A stretch of 64,000 bases of DNA from Acidimicrobiales bacterium (GTDB lineage Bacteria > Actinomycetota > Acidimicrobiia > Acidimicrobiales > SZUA-35). The position numbers and the translations under genes are program-made. Of this stretch, positions 8,153-17,312 are shown piece by piece; the stretch's first letter is position 1; the number at the start of each line of letters is the position of its first letter. The stretch is from positions 188,001 through 252,000 of the forward strand of contig JANQPB010000026.1 in assembly GCA_028285495.1 (NCBI GenBank), given 5' to 3'. Under the pieces are notes generated by a model. That model was not told the origin of the DNA, did not search any database, and worked only from the letters and a program-made list of their open reading frames with translations.

Positions 8153-9574
8153 TCATCCCCCGGGCGGGCGGGTGCAGGCGAGCTGGGCCTCGGTCGGATC
8201 GACGGCCCGCGCCGCCTCGGGCGGCAGCAGCTCGGCGATGCGGGCCATCAGCTCCTTCGTGGCCCCGTCGAGGTCGTCGGTGGTCGGGTGATAGGGCTGG
8301 CCGATCCGGATCGTGACCGTCGGCGGATCGGCGAGGTTCATCAGGTACGGCAACCTGGCGTTGCGGGGCCAGGCCTGCTCGGTCCCCCACAAGCCGACGG
8401 GCACGATCGGGGTGCCGGCGCCGATGGCCAGCCGGACGGCACCGTGACGGCCCCGGAGCTCGGGATCGAAGAAGGCCCGGCCGCGGGGAATCGTGCCCTG
8501 GGGGAAGACGGCGACCAGCTCGCCGGCCCGCAGCGCCCGACCGGCCTCGACCAGCGGGGCCTCGCTCCCGCTTCCCCGGTCGACGCGGATGGCGCCGAGG
8601 GCGCGCACGACGGCGCCCGACACCGGTGCGTCGGTGACCTCCTTCTTGGCCAGGAACCGGGCCGGGCGACCGGCCCTGGCGGCGGCGAAGGCCACCATCA
8701 GCGGGTCGAGGTAGCTGCGGTGGTTGGCGGCGAGCAGCGCTCCACCATCGCTCGACAGGCGGTCGAGATGGCGAAGGTCGATGTCGAGCCAGGGGAACAG
8801 CTCGGGCCTGGCCAGGTTGGCCACGACGTCCTGCAGCTCGACACCGAGCGGCTTGGCCACGCCTGGCGGGGCGTTGAACCACACGCGGGGCCAACCTCGC
8901 ACGGCCGCATAGGCGAGCAGCCGGGGGTCGGGGTTCACCGCAACCGGGTAGCCGACCCGCGAGAGCAGGGGGACGTCGAAGATGCTGTCGGAGTAGGCGT
9001 AGCTGTCGGCCAGCTCGATCCCGTTGGCCCTGGCCCAGACCGCAACCGATCGGGCCTTGCCTGCGGACCAGACGAACTCACCGTCGACCGAACCGGCGTA
9101 GACCGGACCGTCGTCGCCTGCGGCGATCCGGCTGCGGGTGGCCAGGACACCGTCGAAGCCGAGGCGCTCGGCAAAGGGGCCGATGAGGTCGTGTGGCGTC
9201 GTGGTGGCGAGCACCAGCTTGCGGCCGGCGGCCCGGTGCTCGGCCATCGTCTCGAGGGCGAACGGCTCGACCCTGGCCTCGAGCTCGGGCGCCGCCTCCT
9301 CGGCCGCCCGGCGGACGGCGGCAACCGACCAGCCCTTCGTGGCCCGGACCCCCTGCCTCGTCAACAGGATCGATGGCAGGGTCTCGCCGATGAGATCGTA
9401 CAGGCCGAAGGCCAGGCGCTCGCCGACGGCGAGGCGGTCGCTCAACACGCCGTGGCGGCGGAGGGCGGCCGAGAGCACCGGCCCGCTGGCGCCGAGCAGC
9501 AGCGTACGATCGAGGTCGAAGAAGGCGGCGGCTCGCACGGAGGGATTCGTCGGCGGGTTCACGGCCGTGGCCAC
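8153..9574 (-). CDS. HAD-IB phosphatase / PlsC acyltransferase fusion
   Basis: A 473-aa two-domain protein. The N-terminal half is a HAD-IB (SerB-like) phosphatase: the nucleophile motif DLDRT at residues 20-24, ATTTPHDL as motif II, and SYAYSDSIFDVPLL as the motif III/IV region. The C-terminal half is a PlsC acyltransferase with H285-x4-D290 in NHRSYLD, a VFPQGTI block and VPVGLWGTE. This arrangement matches actinobacterial proteins of the Rv2483c type, thought to make phosphatidic acid or its derivatives. The phosphatase could act on a phospholipid head group, but that is inference. It ends in convergence with aconitase; upstream, a small RNA is transcribed toward it on the same strand. Confidence 0.88.
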   Translation of the reverse strand: MATAVNPPTNPSVRAAAFFDLDRTLLLGASGPVLSAALRRHGVLSDRLAVGERLAFGLYDLIGETLPSILLTRQGVRATKGWSVAAVRRAAEEAAPELEARVEPFALETMAEHRAAGRKLVLATTTPHDLIGPFAERLGFDGVLATRSRIAAGDDGPVYAGSVDGEFVWSAGKARSVAVWARANGIELADSYAYSDSIFDVPLLSRVGYPVAVNPDPRLLAYAAVRGWPRVWFNAPPGVAKPLGVELQDVVANLARPELFPWLDIDLRHLDRLSSDGGALLAANHRSYLDPLMVAFAAARAGRPARFLAKKEVTDAPVSGAVVRALGAIRVDRGSGSEAPLVEAGRALRAGELVAVFPQGTIPRGRAFFDPELRGRHGAVRLAIGAGTPIVPVGLWGTEQAWPRNARLPYLMNLADPPTVTIRIGQPYHPTTDDLDGATKELMARIAELLPPEAARAVDPTEAQLACTRPPGG

Positions 9575-9689
9575 GGGGCCGAACTCGGGGTCACGCTGTC
9601 GACGCTATCGCTCGGCGACCGGCCGGGATGGACCGCAGCCAAGACGGCGGGACGGCTGCGGCGCCGGATCGGTGGCCGAGCCGGCCGGC

Positions 9690-9817
9690 ACCAAAACGAC
9701 GAAACCGGCCGCCGGAGCGACCGGTTTCGGATGGGGATTGTCCGGTGCGACCGAAGGGGGAATAGTCGCTTCCGGATTGCGATGCAGTTTGGAGGGGGAA
9801 CCAGAACTGATCGACTG
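9690..9817 (-). ncRNA. 6C-like small RNA
   Basis: Read on the minus strand, two hairpins each expose a run of five C in the loop. The first pairs 9785-9792 with 9801-9809 (CAGTT/AACTG plus TGG/CCA with one bulge, loop containing CCCCC). The second pairs 9741-9751 with 9765-9776 (GCGAC/GTCGC extended by TCCGG/CCGGA). They are followed by a perfect 9-bp stem (9700-9708 with 9721-9729) and a TTTT tract, as in an intrinsic terminator. A 17-bp-spaced promoter precedes it. Two C-rich loops in tandem are the hallmark of the actinobacterial 6C RNA; this copy has five rather than six C per loop. Ends are estimates. Confidence 0.7.
9700..9729 (-). terminator. Intrinsic terminator of the 6C-like RNA
   Basis: CGAAACCGG (9700-9708) pairs perfectly with CCGGTTTCG (9721-9729) around a 12-nt loop; on the minus strand the stem is followed by CGTTTTGG. 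It lies inside the gap between divergent protein genes, so it is not the terminator of either. Confidence 0.65.
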
Positions 9818-9823
9818 GTCATT

Positions 9824-9852
9824 ACCCTACAGTAGCCCTTCAGATCTGTCTA
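9824..9852 (-). promoter_or_regulatory. Promoter of the 6C-like RNA
   Basis: On the minus strand TAGACA (9852-9847) and TAGGGT (9829-9824) are separated by exactly 17 bp, close to the housekeeping -35/-10 consensus. The predicted start is near 9817, a few bases before the first hairpin. Confidence 0.6.
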
Positions 9853-9918
9853 CTCGCTGACCTAGATACCAGAGATCTGTTGGTTAGATTGATCCAGCGA
9901 CAAGACCGCCTGATCTGT
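9843..9918. promoter_or_regulatory. Three GATCTGT repeats upstream of the LysR gene
   Basis: GATCTGT occurs at 9843-9849, 9874-9880 and 9912-9918. The first two are embedded in AGATCTGT and are 31 bp apart, about three helical turns. They sit between the LysR start and the 6C-like RNA promoter, and the first overlaps that promoter's -35 box. They may be LysR binding sites; the pairing with this regulator is inference. Confidence 0.4.
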
Positions 9919-9934
9919 GCCATCATCAAGAACG

Positions 9935-10864
9935 ATGGATCTGCGCCAGCTCCAAGCGTTCCTGGCCGTGGTGGAGCACGGCGGTTTCACCGCAGCGGCC
10001 CGTGCAACCCACACGGTGCAGTCGAACATCTCGACCCACGTGGCCCGACTCGAGCGCGAGCTGGAGGCGACGCTGATCGATCGGTCGACCGGCCGGCCGA
10101 CCGAGGAGGGCGAGGCCGTCCTCACCCGGGTCCGCCGGATCCAGACCGAGCTCGCCTCGCTCCAGGCCGACGTGTCCTCGCTGCGGGGCTCGCCCCGTGG
10201 CACCGTCCGGCTCGGCATCATCGGCACGACCGCCCGCTGGCTCACGCCCATCCTGGCCGAGGAGCTGGCCAAGGAGCTGCCCGACATCCACCTCGTGGTG
10301 GCCGAGGGCACCACGAGGGCGCTCGAGCTGCGTCTGCTCGACGGCGAGCTCGACATCGGCCTGGTCGGACTGCCGGTCGAGGACTCGGAGATCCGCACCA
10401 CCGCCCTGTTCGACGAGGACCACATCGTCGTCGGACCGAGCGACCACCCGCTGGCCGCCGTGGACGCGCCGGTCGACCTGGCCGAGCTGGCCAAGCACCG
10501 GCTGCTCCTGGCCGCGCCGGGCACGCCGTTCCGGCAGGAGATCGACGAGACGTTCCGGGCCCGGGGCCTCCGGGTGCAGGCCAAGCTCGAGGTCGACGGT
10601 CTGCGGCTCCTGGCCTCGCTCGCCTTCCAGGGCTTCGGCGTCGCCATCGTGCCGGCGACCGCCGCCCCCGGCTGGATCGGTGGACCGTGGACGAGGATCC
10701 TCGTCGACGGTCTGTCCCGCCGCACGGTCGGCCTCGCCGCCCGCCGCCGGGGCATGCCGACCGTCGCCGCCCAGGCGACGGTCAACGTGCTTCGCAAGGT
10801 GGTTGCATCCCACGCCCTCGAGGTGCCCGGCCTGCACGTCGCTGGCACCTCGGCGGGCTCGTAG
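9935..10864 (+). CDS. LysR-family transcriptional regulator
   Basis: A 309-aa regulator. The N-terminal winged helix is typical: MDLRQLQAFLAVVEHGGFTAAARATHTVQSNISTHVARLE, followed by the linker helix (EEGEAVLTRVRRIQTE) and a periplasmic-binding-like effector domain (VRLGIIGTTARWLTPIL, LDGELDIGLVGLP, FGVAIVPATAA). The ATG at 9935 is preferred over one 18 bp upstream because it places MDLRQL at the N-terminus as in the family. It is divergent from the 6C-like RNA and reads toward an acyl-CoA carboxylase gene 93 bp downstream. Its effector and targets are unknown. Confidence 0.88.
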   Translation: MDLRQLQAFLAVVEHGGFTAAARATHTVQSNISTHVARLERELEATLIDRSTGRPTEEGEAVLTRVRRIQTELASLQADVSSLRGSPRGTVRLGIIGTTARWLTPILAEELAKELPDIHLVVAEGTTRALELRLLDGELDIGLVGLPVEDSEIRTTALFDEDHIVVGPSDHPLAAVDAPVDLAELAKHRLLLAAPGTPFRQEIDETFRARGLRVQAKLEVDGLRLLASLAFQGFGVAIVPATAAPGWIGGPWTRILVDGLSRRTVGLAARRRGMPTVAAQATVNVLRKVVASHALEVPGLHVAGTSAGS

Positions 10865-10945
10865 GCCGCCGACACACACCACGGCGTGCGGTTCGGCTGC
10901 GCCGACCGGCATGCCCCAGGGATCGATTCGGCGCAGGCGACCCGG

Positions 10946-10951
10946 TACCGT
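10946..10951 (+). promoter_or_regulatory. -10 box TACCGT, leaderless start
   Basis: TACCGT ends 6 nt before the GTG at 10958, so transcription should begin at the start codon. This decides the GTG over the ATG three bases later. Confidence 0.5.
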
Positions 10952-10957
10952 GCGACG

Positions 10958-12316
10958 GTGATGACCGTTCCCATCCGGGCCGCCGCCGGGCCGCTGTTCA
11001 CCGCTGGAACCGCCCTCGTCGGCGGCCGCCGCGTCGTGCTGGCCCGGCTGGCCGACCCCTACCACGGGGACGACGGCGAAGAACCGGCGCTGACGACGGT
11101 CGACGGCGCCACGCTGGCCGCCGCCATCCGCATGGCCGGCGAGAAGCGCCTGCCGTTCGTCGGCATCCTGGCCACGACCGGGGTGCCCTACGACGAGGGC
11201 ATCGGCGGCTCCGACGCCTGGGCCAGGGCGGCCAGGGAGCTGGCCAGGGCCAGCGGCGTGATCCCGACCTTCCTCGTGGCCTGCGGGCCCGTCGTGTCAG
11301 GGCCGGCCCTCCTGCTCGGTCTGGCCGACGTCACCGTGTTCACCGAGGAGGCCTACGCCTACGTCAACGGCCCCAAGAGCGTCGAGGCCTACACCGGGGT
11401 CCCGATCACGGGCCCCGAGCTGGGCGGCGCCTCGGCCCACACCCGCTCGACCGGGCTGGCGGCGCTGGTGGCGGCCGACGTCGACGACGCCCTGGATGCG
11501 GTCGGCGACGTCCTGGCGTTCCTGCCGGACCACGTCGACGAGCTCCCGCCGAACCAGCCGACCGACGACCCGACCGACCGGCCGACCCCCGAGGCCGGCG
11601 ACGTCCTCCCCGAGAACGCAACCGGCTCCTACGACGTGCGCCGGATCATCCGCAGCCTGTGCGACGACGGCGAGCTGCTGGAGCTACGGGCCGGCTGGGC
11701 CCCCAACCTCGTCACCGGGCTGGCGTCGATCGGCGGGCGGCCAATCGGCGTGGTGGCCAACCAGACCCAGGCCCTGGCCGGCAGCCTCGACATCCCGGCC
11801 TCCCAGAAAGGCGGCCGCTTCGTCGCCTTCTGCGATGCCTTCGGCCTGCCGCTGCTCACCATGGTCGACACCTCGGGCTTCCTGCCGGGCAAGGACCTCG
11901 AGTGGCGGGGCATGATCCGCCACGGGGCCCAGATGGCGTTCGCCTACGCCAGGGCCACCGTCCCCCGGATCGGGCTGATCCTGCGCAAGTCCTACGGCGG
12001 CGCCTACATCGTGATGGACTCACGCAACATGGGCAACGACCTGATGCTGGCCTGGCCGTCGGCCGAAGTCGCAGTGATGGGGGCCAAGGGCGCGGTCGAG
12101 ATCCTGCACCGGTCGGAGACGCCCGAGCGTCGCCTGGAGCTGGAGGAGGCCTACGAGGCCCAGTACCTGACCCCCTACCCGGCGGCCGAGCGGCTGTCGA
12201 TCACCGCGGTCGTCGAGCCGGCGGACACCCGGGCCGAGCTCGCCGCCGGCCTGGCCATGCTGGCGACCAAGCGCGAGCGGCTCCGGCGCCGCAGCCACGA
12301 CAACGGGCCGCTGTAG
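10958..12316 (+). CDS. Acyl-CoA carboxylase carboxyltransferase subunit
   Basis: A 452-aa carboxyltransferase of the crotonase-like family used by acetyl-/propionyl-CoA carboxylases, which moves the carboxyl group from biotin to acyl-CoA. The N-terminal domain contains EKRLPFVGILATTGVPYDEG and VVSGPALLLGLADVTVF; the C-terminal domain contains the oxyanion-hole blocks GVVANQTQALAGSLD, FCDAFGLPLLTMVDTSGFLPG, LRKSYGGAYIVMDSRNM and AWPSAEVAVMGAKGAVEI. It is shorter than the usual 510-540 aa, mainly at the N-terminus. No biotin-carboxylase subunit is encoded nearby. The substrate (acetyl-, propionyl- or longer acyl-CoA) cannot be told from this text. Confidence 0.88.
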   Translation: MMTVPIRAAAGPLFTAGTALVGGRRVVLARLADPYHGDDGEEPALTTVDGATLAAAIRMAGEKRLPFVGILATTGVPYDEGIGGSDAWARAARELARASGVIPTFLVACGPVVSGPALLLGLADVTVFTEEAYAYVNGPKSVEAYTGVPITGPELGGASAHTRSTGLAALVAADVDDALDAVGDVLAFLPDHVDELPPNQPTDDPTDRPTPEAGDVLPENATGSYDVRRIIRSLCDDGELLELRAGWAPNLVTGLASIGGRPIGVVANQTQALAGSLDIPASQKGGRFVAFCDAFGLPLLTMVDTSGFLPGKDLEWRGMIRHGAQMAFAYARATVPRIGLILRKSYGGAYIVMDSRNMGNDLMLAWPSAEVAVMGAKGAVEILHRSETPERRLELEEAYEAQYLTPYPAAERLSITAVVEPADTRAELAAGLAMLATKRERLRRRSHDNGPL

Positions 12317-12365
12317 CGGGGCCGGGCGACGACTGCTCCAACGAGCGACAACTTGGTCGGAGAGT

Positions 12366-12395
12366 GTGACCTGCCGAGCTGGACAGGGCTAGATT
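12366..12395 (+). promoter_or_regulatory. Candidate citrate synthase promoter
   Basis: GTGACC (12366-12371) and TAGATT (12390-12395) are separated by 18 bp. This would give a 5' leader of roughly 140 nt before gltA. The -35 is weak. Confidence 0.35.
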
Positions 12396-12539
12396 CGGTG
12401 TGGGCCGGGCCCGCCCGTCGACGTGGAATCGCCATAAGTCGTCGGGGGTTGCGGCCGATGTGAAGAGGGACGATCCCTCGTGCACAACGCGGTGCCCGAG
12501 ATGCAGTCGTTCGGACGAAACTCCCAGAGAGGAAGTGTT

Positions 12540-13808
<1,269 letters not shown>

Positions 13809-13854
13809 TCCGGCCGAACCCGGCCCGGCCGATCCCCAACCGGTCCGCCGGCCG

Positions 13855-14889
13855 ATGACCGCCGAGCTGGTGGCGGCCGGGCCGGCGACCGGCCCGGATC
13901 ACGGCCCGCTGACCGCCGCGCAGGTCGACGGTTGGCGGACCGCCGGCTTCGCGCTGGTCGACGGGTTGATCCCGGCCGACCTGCTCGGCGAGGTGCAGGC
14001 CCTCGGCGAGCGCCGGTTCCCCGCCGCCGACGACCCGGGTGCCGCCGACTTCCGCCACTTCGGGAGCGCCCTCGTGTTCCCGGCCGCCGAGCCCGCCTTC
14101 GACGGGCTCACGTTGCACCCCCGGCTGTTGGCGGCGGTCGGTCAGCTGCTCGATCGGCCCGTGTCGGGGCTCCGCTTGACCCAGAGCACGCTGTGGCCGA
14201 AGTTCGGCCGGACCGCCAACCAGTCCGACCGGGGCGGCAACGACGACCAGCGGATCCACGTCGACTACCCGAACCACATGCTGGTGCACCCGACGCCGTG
14301 GGACCGACCGGCGGCGGTGGAGATCATCGTCTACCACAGCGACCGGCGGCACTGTGGCGGCTCGACCGCGGTCGTCCCCCGCCGGGGCCGAGACGATCCG
14401 CTGTACCCGTGGCCGATCGTGGCCTCGCCCGGGATCGGCGACCTCCCGTGGATCGACCCCAGGGCGGACGCCGAGGCCTACCTGTCGGAGCACCGCCCCG
14501 AGCTGGCCGCCTTCCGCCGTGGCCTGTACGAGCGGGAGGTCCACGCCGACTTCCGGCCCGGCACCGTGTTGCTGTACCGGCACGACACGTGGCACCGGGG
14601 AACCCCGCTGCGGCCCGGGACGAGGCGGCTGGCCCAGAACCTGACGTTCCGGCTGACCGAGGCGACCTGGATCGACACCCTGCACAAGGGCTGGTCGTGG
14701 TCGATGTACCGGCCGGACCGGTCGACCGAGCGGCTGGTGGCGTCGCTGTCGGTCGACCAGCGGTCGGTGCTGGGCGTCCCGCCGCCCGGCGACCCCTACT
14801 GGTGCCCGGCCACCGTCGAGGCGATGACCGCCCGCTACGGCCCGTTCGGCTTCGATCCGTCGCCCTACGCCGACGCCATCGACGGCTGA
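13855..14889 (+). CDS. Phytanoyl-CoA dioxygenase (PhyH)-family Fe(II)/2OG oxygenase
   Basis: A 344-aa non-haem iron, 2-oxoglutarate-dependent oxygenase. The facial triad is visible as H135-x-D137 in IHVDYPNHM and H247 in DTWHRGTPL, with the 2OG-binding arginine a few residues further on (RPGTRRLAQNLTF). The domain starts with WRTAGFALVDGLI, typical of PhyH proteins. It begins 46 bp after citrate synthase on the same strand and converges with a quinone oxidoreductase 18 bp downstream. PhyH homologues hydroxylate phytanoyl-CoA, ectoine or small secondary metabolites; no context here picks one. Confidence 0.8.
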   Translation: MTAELVAAGPATGPDHGPLTAAQVDGWRTAGFALVDGLIPADLLGEVQALGERRFPAADDPGAADFRHFGSALVFPAAEPAFDGLTLHPRLLAAVGQLLDRPVSGLRLTQSTLWPKFGRTANQSDRGGNDDQRIHVDYPNHMLVHPTPWDRPAAVEIIVYHSDRRHCGGSTAVVPRRGRDDPLYPWPIVASPGIGDLPWIDPRADAEAYLSEHRPELAAFRRGLYEREVHADFRPGTVLLYRHDTWHRGTPLRPGTRRLAQNLTFRLTEATWIDTLHKGWSWSMYRPDRSTERLVASLSVDQRSVLGVPPPGDPYWCPATVEAMTARYGPFGFDPSPYADAIDG

Positions 14890-14907
14890 GCAGGCCCCCC
14901 GACCTCG

Positions 14908-15894
14908 TCAGCCCGCGGGCGAGACGTCGACCAGGATCTTGCCGACGTTGGCGTTGCTCTCCATGTACGTCTGGGCCTCGGCGATGTCATCGAGCTGGTA
15001 TCGGGAGTCGATGACCGGGGCCAGGGCGCCGGTGTCGAACAGCGGCAGGAGCTCGTGCTCGACCCGCTGGGTCAGCGCCACCTTCTCCTCGAGCGGCCGG
15101 GCCCGCAGCACGGTGCCGATGATCGAGGCCCGCTTCGGCAACAGCATGCCGAGCGGCAGCTCGACGGTCTGGTCACCCATGACCCCGACCTGGACGAGGC
15201 GACCGCCGACCCGGAGGGCCTTGAGGTTGTCGATCGTGTACTCGCCGCCGATGACGTCGAGCACGACATCGACGCCGCGGCCGCCGGTCGCCTCGGTGAC
15301 GGCGTCGAGGAACGACTCGCTGGCGTAATCGATCCCCAGGTCGGCACCGAGCTCACGGCAGCGGTCGAGCTTGCCGGCCGATGCGGTCACCGCGATCCGG
15401 GCCCCGATGGCCCTGGCGATCTGGATGGCGGCCGTCCCGACCCCCGAGGCGCCCGCATGGACCAGCGCCCAGCGGCCCGAGGTCAGCCCACCCTGGCCCA
15501 CGAGGGCGTCGAAGGCGGTCAGGAACACCTCGGGGATGGCGGCGGCATCGCCGAGCGGGACCGAGGTCGGCACCGGCAGCGCCTGACGCTCGTGCACCGT
15601 CAGCTTCTCGGCGTAGGCCCCGCCGCCGACGATGCCCATCACCGGGTCGCCGACCGACCAGCGGGTGACCGCCGAGCCGACGGCGCTCACCGTGCCGGCG
15701 AACTCCATGCCCGGGATCTCGTTGGCCATTGGCGGGCCGGGGTAGAGGCCACGCCGCTGGAGGAGGTCGGCCCGGTTGAGGGCGGTGGCGACCACCGCGA
15801 CCTCGACGTCCTCGGGCCCGATCACCGGATCGGGGACCTCTCGGATGGTCAGGACCTCGGGTCCCCCGTACTGTTCCAACACCACGGCTCGCAT
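14908..15894 (-). CDS. NADPH:quinone oxidoreductase, PIG3-type MDR
   Basis: A 328-aa zinc-free medium-chain dehydrogenase/reductase. It starts MRAVVLEQYGGPEVL and carries NRADLLQRRGLYPGPP and IPGMEFAGTV, typical of the PIG3/quinone reductase branch, with a Rossmann motif at HAGASGVGTAAIQIA. The ATG at 15894 is chosen over the GTG two codons upstream because a TACGGT -10 box ends exactly 6 nt before it, implying a leaderless mRNA. It would reduce quinones or enals with NADPH. It converges with the PhyH gene; a second quinone reductase of a different MDR branch lies at 35558-36532. Confidence 0.85.
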   Translation of the reverse strand: MRAVVLEQYGGPEVLTIREVPDPVIGPEDVEVAVVATALNRADLLQRRGLYPGPPMANEIPGMEFAGTVSAVGSAVTRWSVGDPVMGIVGGGAYAEKLTVHERQALPVPTSVPLGDAAAIPEVFLTAFDALVGQGGLTSGRWALVHAGASGVGTAAIQIARAIGARIAVTASAGKLDRCRELGADLGIDYASESFLDAVTEATGGRGVDVVLDVIGGEYTIDNLKALRVGGRLVQVGVMGDQTVELPLGMLLPKRASIIGTVLRARPLEEKVALTQRVEHELLPLFDTGALAPVIDSRYQLDDIAEAQTYMESNANVGKILVDVSPAG

Positions 15895-15900
15895 CGCCAC

Positions 15901-15906
15901 ACCGTA
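15901..15906 (-). promoter_or_regulatory. -10 box TACGGT, leaderless start
   Basis: Minus-strand TACGGT ends 6 nt before the ATG at 15894. Confidence 0.45.
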
Positions 15907-15985
15907 CCGGCATCGCCCATCGCCAACCGGGCCGAGCGAGGCCGGCCGGCGAGTGGTCGAGGCGCCGGTCGACGGTCGGTCGACC

Positions 15986-17206
15986 TCAGCGGTCGGCGTC
16001 CATCGCGGCCAATCGATCCGCCAGGTCGGCGGCCAGTTCCGGCCCGAGACCGATCGGCGTCGCCCCTCGCACGATCTCGCCCGAGCGGCAGCACCGGACC
16101 GACAGCGAGGCGTCGCCGGTCACCCCGATGGCGCCGGCGCCGTCGGGGATCGGGCCGCGCTCGACGCCGAGGGCGAGGACGGCCATGTCCGGTCCTGGCT
16201 CGAGGTCACCGGGCCGGACGCACCCGTTGTCGCCGTTGCGATCGACGACGAGAAGCGTCCGTTGCCGGTGGTGGCGACGCCGGACGCCGGCGGCCCCCGC
16301 CCGCTCGGCGGCGTGGGGCAGTGTCCGGACGAAGGCCAGGTCGGCCCGCTCGGATCGCAGCCCGATCCGGAGGTCGCGGGGGTTGATGGTGGCGGCGAGG
16401 CTGAGCAACAGGTGCCGGGCCACGGCGAGCTGCTGGTGGCGGGAGCCGGCGAGCACGGTTGCGGTGCGCAGCAGGTCGACGGCGACGGGCAGCGCCATCG
16501 AGCCGCCGGGTCGGCCCAGCCCATCCGCCGTGACCGCCAGGTCGACATCGACGACCCCGACGGCGGCGGTCCCGAACAGCGGGTGCTCCGGCCCTCGGCC
16601 CCACAGGTGGGATCGGCCGGCCTCGATGCGGTGGCGGAGGTCGTCCGGGGCGAGGTGGACGCGCCGCCGCTGGGCCACCAGCGACGCCAGCCCCGAGCCG
16701 ATGGCGCCTGATCGGGGCAGTGGGTCGAGCACCCAGGGATCGACCTGGCCGGCCGGGACGTCGCCACCGCAACGGCGGCGGGTCGGTCGGGGCCGGCCGA
16801 CGACGAAGCGGGCCGTCCCGGCGTCGATGATCCGGTCGCCGAGCGGCGTCGGCTCCAGGAGCGGTTCGTCGCCGAGGCGGACCGGGTGCCCGCCCGGCAC
16901 GACGGTCACCCCGTACTCGTCGTCGACCTCCAGGGTGAAGCCGACGGCGTCCGGGTCCCCCTCGTCGAGGTGGGCGGCGGCCCTGGCCTGGCCGATCTCC
17001 CACGAACCGGGGGACAGCTCCAGGCGCCCACCGGCCCCGAGCCCGGCGACCTGCCGCAGCTCCAGTCGGGTCGCCCGCAGCCGGCGGTCGTCCAGTGCCG
17101 GCTCACCGGCGGGCAGCACGATCTCGAGCCCACCGTCGACCAGAGGGGGCAGGCGATCGGCGAGGCGGTCGGCCAGGAGGGCCGCAGGTTCCAACGCATC
17201 AGCCAT
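15986..17206 (-). CDS. FHA/FtsK-SpoIIIE-like N-terminal module without ATPase
   Basis: A 406-aa protein. Residues about 1-140 look FHA-like (GSWEIG, DEYGVTVVPGGHPVRLGDEPL, DAGTARFVVGRP). The rest resembles the segment that precedes the motor domains of EssC/EccC-type FtsK proteins: RSHLWGRGPEHPLF, LPVAVDLLRTATVLAGSRHQ, LAVARHLLLSLAATINPRDLRIGL, then F-V-R-T-L-P-H where the family has a W-L-P-H motif, then TLLVVDRNGD. No Walker A (GxxGxGKS) follows; the protein ends soon after. The ATG at 17206 has GGAGG just upstream. It may be a truncated relic or a genuine ATPase-free partner of a type VII-like system elsewhere. No WXG100 gene is nearby. Confidence 0.6.
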   Translation of the reverse strand: MADALEPAALLADRLADRLPPLVDGGLEIVLPAGEPALDDRRLRATRLELRQVAGLGAGGRLELSPGSWEIGQARAAAHLDEGDPDAVGFTLEVDDEYGVTVVPGGHPVRLGDEPLLEPTPLGDRIIDAGTARFVVGRPRPTRRRCGGDVPAGQVDPWVLDPLPRSGAIGSGLASLVAQRRRVHLAPDDLRHRIEAGRSHLWGRGPEHPLFGTAAVGVVDVDLAVTADGLGRPGGSMALPVAVDLLRTATVLAGSRHQQLAVARHLLLSLAATINPRDLRIGLRSERADLAFVRTLPHAAERAGAAGVRRRHHRQRTLLVVDRNGDNGCVRPGDLEPGPDMAVLALGVERGPIPDGAGAIGVTGDASLSVRCCRSGEIVRGATPIGLGPELAADLADRLAAMDADR

Positions 17207-17312
17207 GTCCTCCAAGCGGCCGATCGGCCGCGAAGTTGAGCGCCGGGATCGGTCGGGCGCGAGCGCAGCGGCCGGCGGCGGACTCGGGGCCACCGAGTCC
17301 CGGCCGTCGCCA

